The notes beneath the pieces were generated by a model. The model did not search any database and was not told the origin of the DNA. It saw only the letters and a program-made list of their open reading frames with translations. The position numbers were made by a program, and so were the translations under genes. Shown here one piece after another: positions 28,801-37,519 of a stretch of DNA of 64,000 bases. Source of the DNA: Neolewinella antarctica (lineage in GTDB: Bacteria; Bacteroidota; Bacteroidia; Chitinophagales; Saprospiraceae); NCBI RefSeq assembly GCF_011927835.1, contig NZ_JAATJH010000005.1, positions 310,001 to 374,000 on the forward strand. The letters run 5' to 3'. Each line of letters opens with the position of its first letter. Within the stretch, counting starts at the first letter, position 1.

Positions 28801-29269
28801 CCAGACCGACCTACGCGGTAAGGCCATGCGCACCGAACTAGATTCCACCGTCGTCCGCCTCGACCGCGCCTGGACGCAGTTGCAGGACGCCGGCAAATCT
28901 CTCAAAACGGTCGAAACCCTCCTGAAGGACGCCCCCGCCGACTTGGGCGACGGCACGAGCAAAGATTCCCTGACGGCCGACATCAAAACCCTCCGCAAAC
29001 AAATTGCGGACCTGGAAGAAGTCTACACCGAACCGGAAGACCAGAAGGGCATCCAGCGGGTGCCGACGAACGTGCAGGCGATGCTTTACACCGCGAGGTC
29101 TTACGTCAGTGACGTGGACGGTGCACCTTCGCAGATGGCTACGTTGGCTTTGGCGCAGGCGCAAAGTGCTAGTCGGGACTTTATTCGGCGGGTGGAGGTG
29201 TTTATGAGTGGGGAGTTTGCTGGGTTTCGGGGGGTGGTTGAGGGGGTTGGGTTTAGTTTGTTTCGTTAG
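25880..29269 (+). CDS. Exported sortilin/VPS10-like BNR-repeat protein
   Basis: Exported 1129-aa protein. The signal peptide ends LCTSASAQ. Two BNR/Asp-box propellers fill residues ~30-740: repeated xSxDGGxTW boxes such as SKNGGTSFTPIF, SLDGGATWKHM, TTDGGVTWDRVLY, SSDGGETWRFAAN, SKDDGATWEELTS, ending in RAAWILDDIRP. The C-terminal third has a beta domain (QVVDPQSGDTIRTYKITPTWGMNRTGWNLRADG) and a helical tail. It is usually annotated as glycosyl hydrolase or sortilin-like, but the enzymatic activity is unproven; a ligand-binding or surface role is also possible. No obvious T9SS sorting domain at the C-terminus. The first ~720 bp are duplicated at 18038-18753. Confidence 0.85.
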   Translation: MMLRHLPLLLLFFLCTSASAQLNAQLNPDHWQALAPRNIGPAGMSGRVTAIDVHPRDRDNIYVGTASGGLWQSKNGGTSFTPIFDDNRYLSIGAVSVSDANPSIIWAGTGEGNPRNSANYGGGIYKSLDGGATWKHMGLEKTRHIHRVLPHPTDPDVAYVGAMGNMWAPNEERGVYKTTDGGVTWDRVLYVNEGTGIAEMVMDPSNPDKLIAATWTFDRDPDYFNSGGTGSGIWVSHDGGDNWERRTAKSGLPKGDLGRIGLAIAASSPNIVYALVEAKVNGLYKSTDGGATFKLVSTEDIGNRPFYYAELYVDPKNENRIYNVFTYVSKSEDGGKSFRQIADYGNGVHPDHHALWIDPNDPEYVIDGNDGGLNFSSDGGETWRFAANLPLAQFYHINYDMSFPYLVGGGMQDNGSWVGPSQGLHSGGITDADWQEVNFGDGFDLVFKPGDANTVYAASQGGYVNRINRRTGSNKSIRPIHPDGTFLRFNWNAPIAQGDQDPCSFYMGSQFVHKSTDCGDNWEIISPDLTTNDTTLQRSMRSGGLTIDATQAENHTTLLVIEPNHKSGSSRQALWTGSDDGRLHLSKDDGATWEELTSRLPGFTARSWIPYIEASEHDEAEAFVVVNDYRRGDVAPYVYHTDNFGQSFTRLVDEDDVTGHVLCIVQDPVEPNLLFLGTDQGLWISYNKGQDWTHHTAGFPAVQVADLKIHPREYDLIIGTFGRAAWILDDIRPFREIAKSNNTMLRDSFAVFPAPDAYDWSRRSYQGTRFYAQGQYQGEDRPGGAMLTYWVLPQKDSTELAQELARPLVQGNLEKGKVRKAKTPSVATTDTTDNTARMLRYTARPQGISEDMPGRENARFGLRENPDASTDGSGNPNPIDGPKQKVKVQVVDPQSGDTIRTYKITPTWGMNRTGWNLRADGVPYPSRTERKKDADLPSGNVVAPGVYEVVMTYGEQTGKTMLTVKADPREPATDQTDLRGKAMRTELDSTVVRLDRAWTQLQDAGKSLKTVETLLKDAPADLGDGTSKDSLTADIKTLRKQIADLEEVYTEPEDQKGIQRVPTNVQAMLYTARSYVSDVDGAPSQMATLALAQAQSASRDFIRRVEVFMSGEFAGFRGVVEGVGFSLFR

Positions 29270-29579
29270 GTTTGGGTTGCTTCGTCATTTAAACCAATTT
29301 TTGTGCTCAAACGATTTTGAAAACTCAGTACAATGACTATCCGAAGCCACTGTAGAGTTGCAGCTAACAATTAAAAATATTGGTTTAATTTCCGGCAAAA
29401 TTAGAAGTAAGATAATTTGATGCCGGGTTTGGTGTCTTGATCAAAGTTTATCCTCCCTGAACTCTTGCTATCTAAAAGATTTTTTGGTGTGGCTGGTTCT
29501 CATTATAATAGTTTGATAGAGATTTATTCTAGTTAAACGTAGCACATAAATCCATTTAAAAAACTCTAGATTTACCGTG
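29270..29579. other. Left border of the strongly AT-rich block
   Basis: About 310 bp in which composition changes from G+C-rich (sortilin-like gene) to AT-rich. No gene, tRNA, integrase site or clear direct repeat was found. It presumably contains the promoter for the nuclease-ATPase pair; a perfect Bacteroidota -33/-7 match was not evident. Confidence 0.4.
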
Positions 29580-30911
29580 ATGAAAGATTGGCATGATTTT
29601 AAACAGCAAAATGGAGGAATTGAAGGTGCTAGGGCTGCATTTGAAGTTGCATGTGAAAACCTTTTTAGAAATATTTATAGTGAGAAGAATGTTCAGCAAG
29701 TAGAGGTGAAAAGAGGAGATGGGGGGATAGACATATTTGTTGGAAAAATAGGTGTAGAACCAATAACCGTCATTCAATGTAAATTTTTCCTATATGAGTT
29801 TGGAGATGCTCAGAAAAATCAGATTAGAAGTTCATTCAAAAAGGTTATTGAGAGTGAAAAATTCGAAATTAAAAAATGGATATTGTGTTCGCCTTTTATT
29901 CTTGATTTAGACTCAAATATTTGGTGGAGTAATTGGGTGAAGAAACAGTCGGATTTGTATCCTGCTCTCTCAAATAAAATCCAGTATAGGAATGGGAATG
30001 AACTAATTGCTCTTTTTGAGAGATACAATCTTTATAGTTCTATATTTAAAGAGCATGATTCACTTGCAATACACAAAACGCTAGATATACTATCTTCGAT
30101 AACACATTCATCTGATTCGCCTGATGGAATTTCCGAGTTAATTGATCTTCAAGCGGTATTATTCTATCGCTACATTCCTGAATACGAAAAATACTACTTA
30201 AATAGAGAGTTGGATGATCTATTTAAAACGTCACTGAAACACGCCAATTGCTGGATTTATGGCAGTTCAGGCGTTGGTAAAACAGCGTTAATACATAGGA
30301 ATCTACTCATTACGTCTTCAAAGTTTTATTATTTTGACTTCGGCGCTGTTACAATCACATCAGCTGATGTGTTTTTAACTGAACTTTCATGGTTGATCAG
30401 CGATATAGCCGGCGTTTCATTAGATAAGTCAAACAACAAAATTCGTGCAATTTGTAAAATGATTTCTCAGGTAAATGTAGATGTCTCTGTCATCGTAATT
30501 GATGAGATTTCGATTAATCATGAACTTTTCCATTCGATAGCTGAAACTATATTGCAAATAACGGCATATCAAAAAAACATGCAGGTGGATAGTAAGAAAT
30601 TACGCTTTGTCATTTCAACTATAGATAGCCCCCAAAAATATATTGGACCACTACGTAGTAAAGCAAGTAGCCTTTTCCGTTTCATTAAGTTAAATGAGTG
30701 GAAAGAAGATCTAGGGAAATTGGCTTTGATATTATTGTTGAATTTAAAATTGTCATTTACCAAATTAGAAATAGAAACTATAACTAAATCATCAGAAGGT
30801 AACCCGAGATTGTTGAAAAACATATTTATGAATTGTTATTTGAAAAATGCTCAGTATGCTAAATTTAATGTAGGTTTGTGTATAGAGAAAGCAAAATCTG
30901 AATTTGTATGA
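29580..30911 (+). CDS. Mrr-like nuclease fused to a P-loop ATPase
   Basis: 443-aa protein starting at the ATG at 29580 (MKDWHDFKQQ). The N-terminal ~165 residues are a restriction-endonuclease-like domain: RAAFEVACENLF, then GDGGIDIFVG (Asp51) and VIQCKFF (Gln66, Lys68), a D-QxK form of the PD-(D/E)xK core, and KKWILCSPF...WWSNWVKKQ, a segment seen in nucleases fused to STAND-type ATPases. The C-terminal part is an AAA/STAND-like ATPase: Walker A YGSSGVGKTAL (~228-236), Walker B VIVIDEIS (~305-310), and EGNPRLLKNIF (GxP-like motif). It is strongly AT-rich and shares a 4-bp ATGA overlap with the next gene, so the two are coupled. An anti-phage role is inferred from the architecture. Confidence 0.82.
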   Translation: MKDWHDFKQQNGGIEGARAAFEVACENLFRNIYSEKNVQQVEVKRGDGGIDIFVGKIGVEPITVIQCKFFLYEFGDAQKNQIRSSFKKVIESEKFEIKKWILCSPFILDLDSNIWWSNWVKKQSDLYPALSNKIQYRNGNELIALFERYNLYSSIFKEHDSLAIHKTLDILSSITHSSDSPDGISELIDLQAVLFYRYIPEYEKYYLNRELDDLFKTSLKHANCWIYGSSGVGKTALIHRNLLITSSKFYYFDFGAVTITSADVFLTELSWLISDIAGVSLDKSNNKIRAICKMISQVNVDVSVIVIDEISINHELFHSIAETILQITAYQKNMQVDSKKLRFVISTIDSPQKYIGPLRSKASSLFRFIKLNEWKEDLGKLALILLLNLKLSFTKLEIETITKSSEGNPRLLKNIFMNCYLKNAQYAKFNVGLCIEKAKSEFV

Positions 30912-33457
30912 AGAAGTTGATAAAGTATACAATTCTACCTCAAGATTTGTATGTGGATAGAGAAGCTGACCGACAGTTAAAAAGAATTGTAAATGAAATG
31001 CAACGCCCTGGGTACGTTCTCGTGGCACGGCAAATGGGTAAAACCAATTTGCTTTTTAACGCAAAGAGAAATCTCGAGACGACTGACGTAAGGTTTGTAT
31101 ATATTGACATGTCTAATATGTTCAATAGTCAATTAGATTGCTATAGAAATATCATAGATTTGATTGTAGAATCCCAATTTGAAGGTTCAATTACTGTTGA
31201 TACGCAAATAATAAAAATAAGAAAACTAAGTTCTCCACCACATATTGAATATACTAAATGTTTGAGATTCTTGTTGAAGGAATTTAGTGGTAAACTAGTG
31301 TTAGTTTTAGATGAGATTGATGCGTTGAAAAGTGTATCATATTCCGATCATGTCTTTGCTCAAATCAGAAGTAATTATTTTGCTAGAGTAAATTATCCCG
31401 AATTCGAAAGATTAACGTACTTGCTGTCAGGAGTTATTGAACCGATTGACCTAATAAAGGATAAAAACAAGTCGCCATTTAATATTGGTGAAAAGATTTA
31501 CTTAGATGACTTCACTCTATCAGAGCATGAAGAGTTTGTAAGAAAATCAATGTTAGATATTAATCATGAAATTTCTCTTTTCATTTTTGAACAAACTGGA
31601 GGCAATCCAAGATTGACATTTGATATTTTATCAGAGTTAGAAGATAAGATAATAGAAGGTCAGAATATATTCATAGAAGATGTTGAGAAAGTTATTAAGA
31701 AAAAGTATTTAACTAATTTTGATGTTGCACCTGTAGACCACATTAGAGAGTTAGTTCAGGATAATAAGATGGCTCGTAAGGCTGTTAGGAAACTTCAATC
31801 AGGAATCAATAATATATCTGATGAAGAATGGAAAAAACTCTATTTATTTGGGATAGTCGGAGCAAAGAAAACCTCTAAAGTAATTATAAAAAACAGAATT
31901 ATTTCTGATTCATTAACTCTTGAATGGATAAATTCCGTAGATAATTTGATAGGTGATCTTTTTGCTGAAGGATACGGTAGCTTTTCAAATAAAAGATTCG
32001 AAGATGCCATTGAAATTTTTACAAGATATTTAAGTGAAACAGATATAATTAGTAATAGCAACAAAGATATTGCCAATTTTACTATTGGAAGATCTTATTA
32101 TAATCTAGGAAAGTTTGAGTTAGCATCTGAAAAATTTAAAGAGCCTTTTAGTACAAAACCTCTCGATAAGGAGGCAAGAATGTTTCAAGGTCTTGCCATG
32201 ATGGCTAGCGGACAGTCTAGTATTGGTGCTGAAATTATTGAAACTGAATTAAAGACTGCTCATCCAGGGTATACACATAATCTAGCTAAAATTAACTTAG
32301 CATATTTTTACTCAGATGTAGATAGCATCAAGACTGAAAGGATAGTTGATTCTCTTTTAAAAGATTTATCTTCTGAGATCGATGATGGAGAAAACGGTAT
32401 TGATTATTTTTTGACTGCTTCTAGATATTTGAAAGCAGCAACCTTAGTAGAAAAGGATGAAATTAACGGCGCATTAGAATTAATACTGCTGGCAATGAAT
32501 TCATCGGCAGTTGAATATATGCCCGAGATATTACGTTATAAGACTGAATTGGATGGTGATTCAAGTGGTGATGATATTCTACGAGCTAAGAATCTTATAA
32601 TTGACAATAGCCTAAATTTTGAATCTAGTGGACAGAAATATCTTGGATTTAATGAATTTATATTACTCAATATACTCTATACTTTACATAAGTTAAGATT
32701 GTATGATGATCGAGATGAACTCGTGTCTTACGCAGTAGAAAAATTATACACTGGACGTTCTGAGTGGGAGATACTTGCTATTGTTGGCAAGGTTGTAAAG
32801 AAGAAACATGACTTGGCACTTTACACAAAGTACGTTATTGACAAAAAAATAATTACAGTTAATTCAGAACATATTGGCATTATTCGAGTATTGTTGATGA
32901 ATTCTGATGATAAAGTTTTTAATTATTTAGATTACTTTAATACTTTCGTTAGTCTGATAAGTAGTGATGTTAGTATATTTGTTGCCAGTGATATTAAGAT
33001 TATGGGTATTGGTAATGGATATGAATATCAAGAATCAAATTTCTTAAGGCTAATATCGAATGTCGAAATTTTTGAAAAGTGTATTGGTTATGTACCGCTT
33101 GACAAGATACATGAAACATTCTTAGTTTATTATTGGAAAGCATATGGGTTATATGCTATTAACCTAGAAAAAGAAGCCAAATTGGCTGCTAACAGGTGTA
33201 TATCCATTATAGAAGAATATAGAGACCTTGCTATAAGCCTTATTACTAAGGAAGGTTTAGAAAGTGTTAGGCGACAGATGTACCAGATCATAGGAAAAAC
33301 TATAAACTCAAAACCTGTTCTCCAAGGAAAGAAAATCCAAAGAAACACTGTAGTCAAAGTGGAGTATATTAATGGGGATATTAAATTAGTTAAGTTCAAA
33401 AAAATAGAAAAAGATTATAGGAATGGACAATGTAAAATATTAGAAATAAATAAATGA
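30908..33457 (+). CDS. AAA-like ATPase with TPR-type C-terminal region
   Basis: 849-aa cytoplasmic protein. Residues ~1-280 form an AAA-like (PF14516-type) ATPase: DLYVDREADRQL, Walker A variant VARQMGKTNLL (~36-46), Walker B VLVLDEIDAL (~131-140), sensor-type LSGVIEPIDLI, and QTGGNPRLTFDIL (winged GxP helix). From ~345 the protein is helical with TPR-like pairs (GSFSNKRFEDAIEIFTRYLSE, IGRSYYNLGKFELASEKFKE, GLAMMASGQSSIGAEI), the usual sensor part of STAND proteins. Start overlaps the preceding stop (ATGA), implying a fixed stoichiometry. Both partners carry an ATPase; the first has the nuclease and the second the likely recognition module. I know no named system with this exact pair. Confidence 0.8.
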   Translation: MKKLIKYTILPQDLYVDREADRQLKRIVNEMQRPGYVLVARQMGKTNLLFNAKRNLETTDVRFVYIDMSNMFNSQLDCYRNIIDLIVESQFEGSITVDTQIIKIRKLSSPPHIEYTKCLRFLLKEFSGKLVLVLDEIDALKSVSYSDHVFAQIRSNYFARVNYPEFERLTYLLSGVIEPIDLIKDKNKSPFNIGEKIYLDDFTLSEHEEFVRKSMLDINHEISLFIFEQTGGNPRLTFDILSELEDKIIEGQNIFIEDVEKVIKKKYLTNFDVAPVDHIRELVQDNKMARKAVRKLQSGINNISDEEWKKLYLFGIVGAKKTSKVIIKNRIISDSLTLEWINSVDNLIGDLFAEGYGSFSNKRFEDAIEIFTRYLSETDIISNSNKDIANFTIGRSYYNLGKFELASEKFKEPFSTKPLDKEARMFQGLAMMASGQSSIGAEIIETELKTAHPGYTHNLAKINLAYFYSDVDSIKTERIVDSLLKDLSSEIDDGENGIDYFLTASRYLKAATLVEKDEINGALELILLAMNSSAVEYMPEILRYKTELDGDSSGDDILRAKNLIIDNSLNFESSGQKYLGFNEFILLNILYTLHKLRLYDDRDELVSYAVEKLYTGRSEWEILAIVGKVVKKKHDLALYTKYVIDKKIITVNSEHIGIIRVLLMNSDDKVFNYLDYFNTFVSLISSDVSIFVASDIKIMGIGNGYEYQESNFLRLISNVEIFEKCIGYVPLDKIHETFLVYYWKAYGLYAINLEKEAKLAANRCISIIEEYRDLAISLITKEGLESVRRQMYQIIGKTINSKPVLQGKKIQRNTVVKVEYINGDIKLVKFKKIEKDYRNGQCKILEINK

Positions 33458-34082
33458 GAAATGTAAATACTGAGGTGAATACGATGACACTTCGATTAAG
33501 TCGAGATGTATCAGCCAATGTGTTAATATGTTAAAACACTTCCCTTTATTGTTCCAACTAACCTCGAATATCAGTGCCTCTTGAACTAGATGGTTTTCTC
33601 CTTCAACCGAAGACCGTCAGTTCATATGTAACTGATTGAATCGGTTCTATAATTTCAGTCTGTATTTTGGTTTGCAATACTTTGCGAAATGTAGTAAGTT
33701 GTTATTACACGAAATTATCTGCTAAATAAAATAAATTAGACGATAGGTTACATTCCAGACGGGAGGTGAACTAGTTGCCTCACCTTCAACTACTCCACCC
33801 ACCCACCCCCCCCAACTACATTCGCCTCCCAGCTCCATATACGATTATAGACTATAAAGTATAATTCTCCCTCACTTTCCTGCTGAAAATTATCCTGCGA
33901 GCGAGTTTTAATAAAATCTCCTAGTTGTTTGGCTGTTCGCACTGGGCCTTAGCAGCAGCTTTCGTGAGAGTGATTACTTACATCTCACTCACTTATTCAG
34001 TAGATTGATGTATATTCGTGCTATTGAAAATGGCATCTCGTATGCCTACACACGCTATGTGACATCTAAAAAAGACGAGATA
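33458..34082. other. Long AT-rich intergenic stretch, no convincing gene
   Basis: About 625 bp after the ATPase pair. It contains a short inverted repeat TCAGTT (33617-33622) / AACTGA (33630-33635) and a run of eight C at 33806-33813. A 26-codon frame overlaps the previous stop at 33454 but has no support. This may be degraded DNA from an earlier insertion. Confidence 0.4.
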
Positions 34083-34604
34083 ATGAAATATGCAATTATG
34101 TTAGGCTCTAATATGTTTATTGGTACAGATGGAGTTTTTACAGTAGAAATTAATGGAACTTTAAAGGAATTCTTTAAAGTTCGAGAAATATTTCGGGAAA
34201 GGTCATACGGTTCATTCTTAGTAGTCGATTGTGATATTAAAGATATTGATAATAAAAGGGAAGTAAAGCTTTTTAAAAGTAAGCCAGTTGCGGCTGATGA
34301 GAATATTCAGTTTGGTTTCAATGAAAAAGAGATAAGTGCTACACGACCAGATGGAAGTGTAATTATTAAAATTGAACAGCTTAAAGATGATGATTCTACT
34401 CTGCCAAAATCTGGACCAATCCGAGAACAGCTTAAAGAAAACCCAGTGGACGCTATTTTGAGAATAACCGGAAATTTTTATGCTGGTGATTTTGAGGTAA
34501 ATATTGATAATGAAAGTATGAAGATAGATGATGCAACTGTTAATGGAAATTTAAGCATCGGAACCGGTGGAATGCAAATTACTCGACAGGGATTTTCTAT
34601 GTAA
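34083..34604 (+). CDS. AT-rich protein of unknown function
   Basis: 173 aa if it starts at the ATG at 34083 (MKYAIMLGSNMFIG); in-frame starts at 34005-34008 would add 25-26 residues. No signal peptide or membrane helix. The first half is beta-rich (FIGTDGVFTVEINGTLKEF, FLVVDCDIKDI), followed by a polar linker; the last ~45 residues (ILRITGNFYAGDFEVNIDNESMKIDD, then GNLSIGTGGMQITRQGF) form a separate beta unit. Function unknown. The composition matches the nuclease-ATPase pair, so it was probably acquired with them, but it is 625 bp away and likely transcribed on its own. Confidence 0.5.
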   Translation: MKYAIMLGSNMFIGTDGVFTVEINGTLKEFFKVREIFRERSYGSFLVVDCDIKDIDNKREVKLFKSKPVAADENIQFGFNEKEISATRPDGSVIIKIEQLKDDDSTLPKSGPIREQLKENPVDAILRITGNFYAGDFEVNIDNESMKIDDATVNGNLSIGTGGMQITRQGFSM

Positions 34605-34782
34605 ATGATAACACATAGTAATTGAGCAGACAATATTGAAGTTACATAGTGTGATTTTCTCTCCAGATTCTTTCAGAAAGAGAGACGAGGGAGAATGCTA
34701 CCATAACATGGTCCAACTACTTCCCATCAGTAGTGGAATGAGGACTCTAATTACATCAACACTATCTTAACCCAACTCCCCC

Positions 34783-34798
34783 GCACCCGCGACCGCGC
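34783..34798. repeat. Copy of the 16-bp GCACCYGCGNCCGCGC element
   Basis: Exact GCACCCGCGACCGCGC, 3' of the AAA_14 gene and near the right end of the AT-rich block. One of at least eleven copies in the window. Confidence 0.7.
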
Positions 34799-34864
34799 AA
34801 AACTACCAGCACACGACTGCTAACACACAGCTTCTTGGGGAAGAAAACCCTCAACCCAATCACA

Positions 34865-36115
34865 CTAATAAAAAAACCCAAACAACCAAAGCGGAATCCG
34901 GTGACCAGCCGCCGTAGCCGCCGCATCCACCACGGTAAAGCACCCCGGCCCAGTCCCAATCTGATCGGCAGTTTTATTGGGGCCACCAATTTCAAAAACG
35001 TAGGCTTCGCCCTGATAGCGATAAATAAAATCTCCTTTTTTCGGTAGCCGTATCTCCGGAGGAAAGGCAAGTTTTCGGCGAACGAGGTAGCTGAGTTGAT
35101 TGTAGAAAAAAGTTTCCCTGATCGCGCCCACCTCAGCTCGCTGTGGGGACAGGGCGTAGATTAAATTAGGATTATCGAGATAAATTTTATCCGGTTTGGA
35201 GAGTGGAGTGATGCCCTTTCCGTCCGCGCGCAATTGGTGGATAACGTTGGCGCGTTCCAGTAGATTCAGGTATTCGATCAGTGTATTTCGGTCGATCCCG
35301 ATCCGCTGGGCAATTTTTGAGATATTGGGCTTAAAGGGGACGGAGCTGGCAACGGCCTGAAGTAGCCGGCCCAGTTTGTTGGCGTCGGCCGTGCGTAAGG
35401 CGCCGACCGATCCAATGTCTTGCGATAAGACTAACTGGATGGTTTGATTTACCTGGTCGTAGTAACCGTATTCATCCTCCAGCACGAAACCGTAATAGCC
35501 GTTTTTTAAATACTGCTCGAAGTAGGGCAGCGGGGTAAAACCATCTTTTAGGTAAGGTTCCATAGCGGCCTGTGGTGCACGTAGCAGGTCCGTAAAATCC
35601 AGTGGCTCCAGGTTGAAACCGTGCTTCAGGACCAGGTATTCCCGGAAAGAAAGCCCCGGAAGATGATAGTAATGTATCCGCCGACTTAGGTCCGCCCCCG
35701 CGTCCAGCAACTGTAGGATGGAAGACCCGGAGATGACGACGGAAAGATTTGCTCGGTGAAAGTCGTACAGTAGCTTAACCGCCGCCGCCCAGTTTTCGCC
35801 GGGGTAGCGATGAACTTCGTCGAGAAATAAATACTTCCCACCGCGTTCTTTGTACCACTCCGCGAAATCTACCAGACTGTATTCCTGAAATAACAAGTCG
35901 CCCAAGTCAAGGTAGAGTGCTTCGCTTGGCGGTAGCGCTAACTGGATCAGCCGCTGTGCGAGTAGCGTTGTCTTGCCCACGCCACGGGGGCCGAGAATGG
36001 CGATTAGCTTACTGTTCCAGTTCACTTCCGCAGCAAGGGAACGCGTAAAAGAACGGGGCGTAGCGGCTAATAAAGCGCGGTGACGAGCAGCGAATTTCAG
36101 AAATGCTGATTCCAT
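34865..36115 (-). CDS. AAA_14/DUF4143 ATP-binding protein
   Basis: Cytoplasmic P-loop ATPase of 416 aa. Walker A AILGPRGVGKTTLL is near residues 39-52, Walker B KYLFLDEVHRYP near ~93-104, and VVISGSSILQLL follows. The second half carries the DUF4143 module (LAKLGRLLQ-type winged helix: NISKIAQRIGIDRNTLIEYLNLLERANVI, LSKPDKIYLDNPNLIYAL, then FFYNQLSY and a PD-(D/E)xK-like KGDFIYRYQGEAYVFEIGG). These proteins are common accessory genes of unsettled role, sometimes linked to toxin-antitoxin or defence regions. It is convergent with the AT-rich orphan and closer to the host base composition. Confidence 0.88.
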   Translation of the reverse strand: MESAFLKFAARHRALLAATPRSFTRSLAAEVNWNSKLIAILGPRGVGKTTLLAQRLIQLALPPSEALYLDLGDLLFQEYSLVDFAEWYKERGGKYLFLDEVHRYPGENWAAAVKLLYDFHRANLSVVISGSSILQLLDAGADLSRRIHYYHLPGLSFREYLVLKHGFNLEPLDFTDLLRAPQAAMEPYLKDGFTPLPYFEQYLKNGYYGFVLEDEYGYYDQVNQTIQLVLSQDIGSVGALRTADANKLGRLLQAVASSVPFKPNISKIAQRIGIDRNTLIEYLNLLERANVIHQLRADGKGITPLSKPDKIYLDNPNLIYALSPQRAEVGAIRETFFYNQLSYLVRRKLAFPPEIRLPKKGDFIYRYQGEAYVFEIGGPNKTADQIGTGPGCFTVVDAAATAAGHRIPLWLFGFFY

Positions 36116-36414
36116 TCAGCAAAAGTAGGTCAATTTTGCTGAATGAGATCAGCAAAATGGGTTTAGTGTTTCATGATGTGGAAATAGAAAGTCTCAGTGG
36201 CGCAGGTGAGATGGGAGGCCAACTATCTCATCACGCCGTCCAGCGAAAGAATCAGCCGAGCCGGACCCTACGGGATTAGTCGGGTGATGTTCAAAACTGA
36301 CGCTATAAGTGGTTTTGAGCAGTTGGTATCAATATCCTTCCTTAACTTTTCCTCAGTAATCGCACCAATTTCTGGCCAACATGCTCTTAATTGAGGAAGA
36401 ATAAGCAACCATCC

Positions 36415-37317
36415 ATGCAAGACCTAATCGGCGACATCCACGGCCACGCCACCCACCTCAAAGCCCTACTCGCCAAACTCGGCTACGCGCACGACGGCCA
36501 CGCCTACCGCCACCCCGAGCGCACCGTCGTTTTCCTCGGCGACTACATCGACCGCGGGCCGGAGAACCCGGAAGTCCTGCGGATCGTCCGCGAAATGACG
36601 GAGGCCGGCACCGCCGTGGCGCTGATGGGCAACCACGAGTTTAACGCCCTCGCCTTCAACACGCGACTGAAAACCGGCGGCTACCTCCGGCCCCACTTAA
36701 TCAAAAACATCAAGCAGCACGCGGAAACCTTGATGCAATTCCAGAACCGCCAGGCGGAATACTTCAAGCACATCGAATGGATGAAAACCCTCCCGCTGTG
36801 CTACGAAACGGAACATTTCCGGGCCGTCCACGCCAGCTGGCACCAGCCCAGTATGGACCACCTCCGCCACACTTTGGTAAACAACAGGCTAACGGAAGCG
36901 GCGTTACTCGCTACCGCCGATGAGTTCGGCCCGACCAACGACGCCATTGAAAAAGTCCTGAAGGGCTTGGAACTACCGCTTCCGGCCGGTACTTCCTTCC
37001 TCGACAAGGACGGCACCGAGCGCCACCACATCCGCTACCGGTGGTGGGAAAACCCGGTGGGCGCTACTTACACGCAGTTGGGCATTCACCCGGATGAAGG
37101 GTTGCGGGAGGTGCTTTATGCCGGTCCGGATAGTGTACATTACGGGGAAGCGGAAAAGCCGGTTTTCTTTGGGCACTACTGGCTGAAGGGGGTGCCGGAG
37201 GTTATCCGGGGGAATATTTGCTGTTTGGATTTTAGTGTGGCTAAGGGTGGGTATCTGGCTGGGTATCGGTTTGATGGGGAGAAAAAATTGGTAGCGGAGA
37301 ATTTGGTTTGGGTTTGA
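36415..37317 (+). CDS. Metallophosphoesterase (PrpE/ApaH-like)
   Basis: Cytoplasmic 300-aa calcineurin-like phosphoesterase. The family motifs occur in order: DLIGDIHGHATHL (GDxHG) at the start, VVFLGDYIDRGP (GDxxDRG), and ALMGNHEFNAL (GNHE), with His-containing segments RAVHASWH and FFGHYWL later. I start at the ATG at 36415 because the start codon 24 bp upstream is TTG and adds non-conserved residues. Likely substrates are phosphoproteins or dinucleoside polyphosphates. Apparently monocistronic. Confidence 0.88.
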   Translation: MQDLIGDIHGHATHLKALLAKLGYAHDGHAYRHPERTVVFLGDYIDRGPENPEVLRIVREMTEAGTAVALMGNHEFNALAFNTRLKTGGYLRPHLIKNIKQHAETLMQFQNRQAEYFKHIEWMKTLPLCYETEHFRAVHASWHQPSMDHLRHTLVNNRLTEAALLATADEFGPTNDAIEKVLKGLELPLPAGTSFLDKDGTERHHIRYRWWENPVGATYTQLGIHPDEGLREVLYAGPDSVHYGEAEKPVFFGHYWLKGVPEVIRGNICCLDFSVAKGGYLAGYRFDGEKKLVAENLVWV

Positions 37318-37350
37318 GAAGAACGGCTGGTACGGACTAAGTGTACGTAG

Positions 37351-37366
37351 GCGCGGCCGCGGGTGC
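37351..37366. repeat. Copy of the 16-bp GCACCYGCGNCCGCGC element (inverted)
   Basis: GCGCGGCCGCGGGTGC just 3' of the phosphoesterase, identical to the copy at 7273-7288. A second repeat, GCGCGGTGTAAATT, follows at 37385-37398 and recurs at 39844-39857. Confidence 0.65.
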
Positions 37367-37519
37367 AAGGTTTTGGGGTGCGGTGCGCGGTGTAAATTCG
37401 GCACTCCGTTGACTAAGCCTTTTCACGACTTTCACCTGACCAGCAATCCGTACCCGAGAAACTCCTCGCGAGCGCGTTCGCTCAATTCAGTAACGGGGGG
37501 GCAATTACCACATTATGTG

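Noticed and set aside
33454..33534. 26-codon frame overlapping the stop of the AAA-TPR gene
   Set aside because: The overlap is suggestive, but it is very short, has no distinctive residues and is expected by chance in AT-rich DNA.
29270..34860. Integrative element with attachment sites around the AT-rich block
   Set aside because: No integrase, tRNA or flanking direct repeats could be found by eye, so only the compositional shift is reported.
36197..36394. 65-codon frame upstream of the metallophosphoesterase
   Set aside because: No family features or plausible start context; treated as intergenic.
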